From positions 1-7,239 of the forward strand of contig CALGGP010000175.1 of NCBI GenBank assembly GCA_937915885.1: 7,239 bases of DNA. Reading direction: 5' to 3'. The notes under the pieces were generated by a model that saw only the letters and a program-made list of their open reading frames with translations, did no database searches and was not told the DNA's origin. Of the stretch, positions 6,982 to 7,239 are shown piece after piece; positions within the stretch are counted from its first letter, which is position 1, and each line of letters opens with the position of its first letter. The DNA is from an uncultured Selenomonadales bacterium (lineage in GTDB: Bacteria; Bacillota; Negativicutes; Selenomonadales; Selenomonadaceae). A program made the position numbers and the translations under genes.

Positions 6982-7010
6982 ATCATAGCGTTTTCGGCTT
7001 GACGTTGCAA
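6982..7010 (-). promoter_or_regulatory. Probable promoter of the lysE-like/VOC gene pair
   Basis: On the minus strand TTGCAA (7005-7010, 4 of 6 to consensus) and TATGAT (6982-6987, 5 of 6) are separated by exactly 17 bp. Transcription would start near 6975, leaving a leader of only about 9 nt before ATG 6966, or 15 nt before TTG 6960. The -35 box lies within the first 76-bp repeat. Confidence 0.5.
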
Positions 7011-7077
7011 ATATTTTTGGGGGTGAGGCGATGAAGGCGATAGTCAACGGGCGTTGCGTTTTGCCCGACGCCGACGG
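7002..7077. repeat. 76-bp direct repeat, copy 1
   Basis: Identical over 76 bp to 7164-7239; the preceding bases differ (g at 7001, t at 7163). The offset of 162 bp is 54 codons, so both copies keep the same plus-strand frame. The repeat contains a GGGGGTGAGG ribosome site (7019-7028) and the first 15 codons of an open frame beginning ATGAAGGCG. It also holds the -35 box of the divergent lysE-like gene. Confidence 0.95.
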
Positions 7078-7162
7078 CAATTTTTTATCGACGATCGAGC
7101 GACGATCACATTCGACGAGAGGATTAGAGCGGTCAGAGCGATTGATCGTAGCGACGAAGTGA
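7031..7162 (+). pseudogene. 43-codon remnant: amidohydrolase-like N-terminus running into a stop
   Basis: The frame has a good ribosome site (7019-7028) and opens MKAIVNGRCVLPDADGNF. This resembles the first beta-strand of amidohydrolase-superfamily enzymes such as N-acetylglucosamine-6-phosphate deacetylases or dihydroorotase-like proteins. After about residue 18 it becomes arginine/serine-rich and unprotein-like, and stops at TGA 7160-7162. The same start recurs at 7193. It is most simply a truncated duplicate of the downstream gene start, but it could be translated as a short upstream peptide. The family guess rests on 18 residues and is weak. Confidence 0.4.
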
Positions 7163-7163
7163 T
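7105..7163. repeat. Imperfect palindromic segment between the two 76-bp repeats
   Basis: ATCAC-A-TTCG (7105-7114) can pair with CGAAGTGAT (7155-7163), giving nine pairs with one bulge around a 40-nt loop. The loop contains AGAGCG twice. The segment ends exactly where repeat copy 2 begins. The wording TCACATTCGACGAG...CGTAGCGACGAAGTGAT recalls short interspersed palindromes seen in many bacterial genomes, but this is a recollection, not a match. Confidence 0.3.
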
Positions 7164-7239
7164 ACGTTGCAAATATTTTTGGGGGTGAGGCGATGAAGGC
7201 GATAGTCAACGGGCGTTGCGTTTTGCCCGACGCCGACGG
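7164..7239. repeat. 76-bp direct repeat, copy 2 (reaches the window end)
   Basis: Exact copy of 7002-7077. Because the window stops at its last matching base, the true length of the duplication is unknown: it may extend further, making a 162-bp tandem unit. Confidence 0.95.
7193..7239 (+). CDS. Start of a possible amidohydrolase-family gene (partial, cut by window end)
   Basis: ATG at 7193 follows the ribosome site GGGGGTGAGG (7181-7190). The 15 visible codons read MKAIVNGRCVLPDAD, consistent with the N-terminal strand of an amidohydrolase-superfamily protein. It is divergent from the lysE-like gene. It is presumably the functional copy, with the broken frame at 7031-7162 as its upstream duplicate, but the body of the gene is not in the window. 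The function is a weak guess. Confidence 0.4.
   Translation, partial: MKAIVNGRCVLPDAD

Noticed and set aside
6999..7028. TTGACG on the plus strand as a -35 box for the amidohydrolase-like frame
   Set aside because: No -10-like hexamer occurs at 16-18 bp; that position falls in the ribosome site.
6967..7209. Upstream extension of the LysE-family reading frame to 7209
   Set aside because: It crosses the promoter and both 76-bp repeats, encodes a repeated non-protein-like peptide, and makes the protein about 80 residues too long for the family.
1..7239. CRISPR array, tRNA or rRNA genes
   Set aside because: No regularly spaced short repeats and no cloverleaf or rRNA-like sequence were seen on either strand.

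Overview
The window carries bacterial housekeeping and metabolic genes of a mid-to-high GC, Shine-Dalgarno-using, probably anaerobic bacterium. A Bacillota affiliation, possibly Negativicutes-like, is suggested by the style of the MnmG and HemL proteins, strong AGGAGG-type ribosome sites and TTG/GTG starts. This placement is an impression, not a proven assignment. The host genes are visibly rich in the hexamer CGATCG.

Layout. A plus-strand mnmG (tRNA U34 modification) occupies the first 1.9 kb and starts just after an in-frame stop at the window edge. It converges, with a 3-bp gap, on a much more AT-rich minus-strand gene (1894-3375). That gene encodes a 493-aa protein with an N-terminal GIY-YIG/T5orf172-type nuclease domain and two long, duplicated Sel1/TPR-like blocks. 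It has its own perfect consensus promoter (TTGACA, 17 bp, TATAAT). The promoter sits inside an 8-bp inverted repeat whose downstream arm is the ribosome-binding site followed by a T6 run. This is the most unusual part of the window and looks like an acquired cassette.

The rest of the minus strand reads, in transcription order: a LysE/RhtB-family exporter (6340-6966), a 119-aa glyoxalase I-like VOC enzyme (5955-6314), hemL (4494-5789) and an aldo/keto reductase (3444-4445). The first two are 25 bp apart and probably co-transcribed from a recognisable promoter at 6982-7010. Between the VOC gene and hemL lies an 80-bp GC-rich palindromic segment flanked by an exact 8-bp direct repeat, which looks like a MITE-type insertion in the hemL leader. 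hemL and the reductase are 48 bp apart. They need not share a pathway: HemL makes 5-aminolevulinate, while the VOC protein and the reductase could both act on reactive carbonyls.

The right end (7002-7239) holds two exact 76-bp copies of a segment, 162 bp apart. Each contains a ribosome site and the first codons of a plus-strand gene that looks like an amidohydrolase start. The first copy runs into a stop after 43 codons. The second is cut by the window end and is presumably the functional gene start. The repeat ends flush with the window, so an assembly-graph origin must be considered alongside a real duplication.
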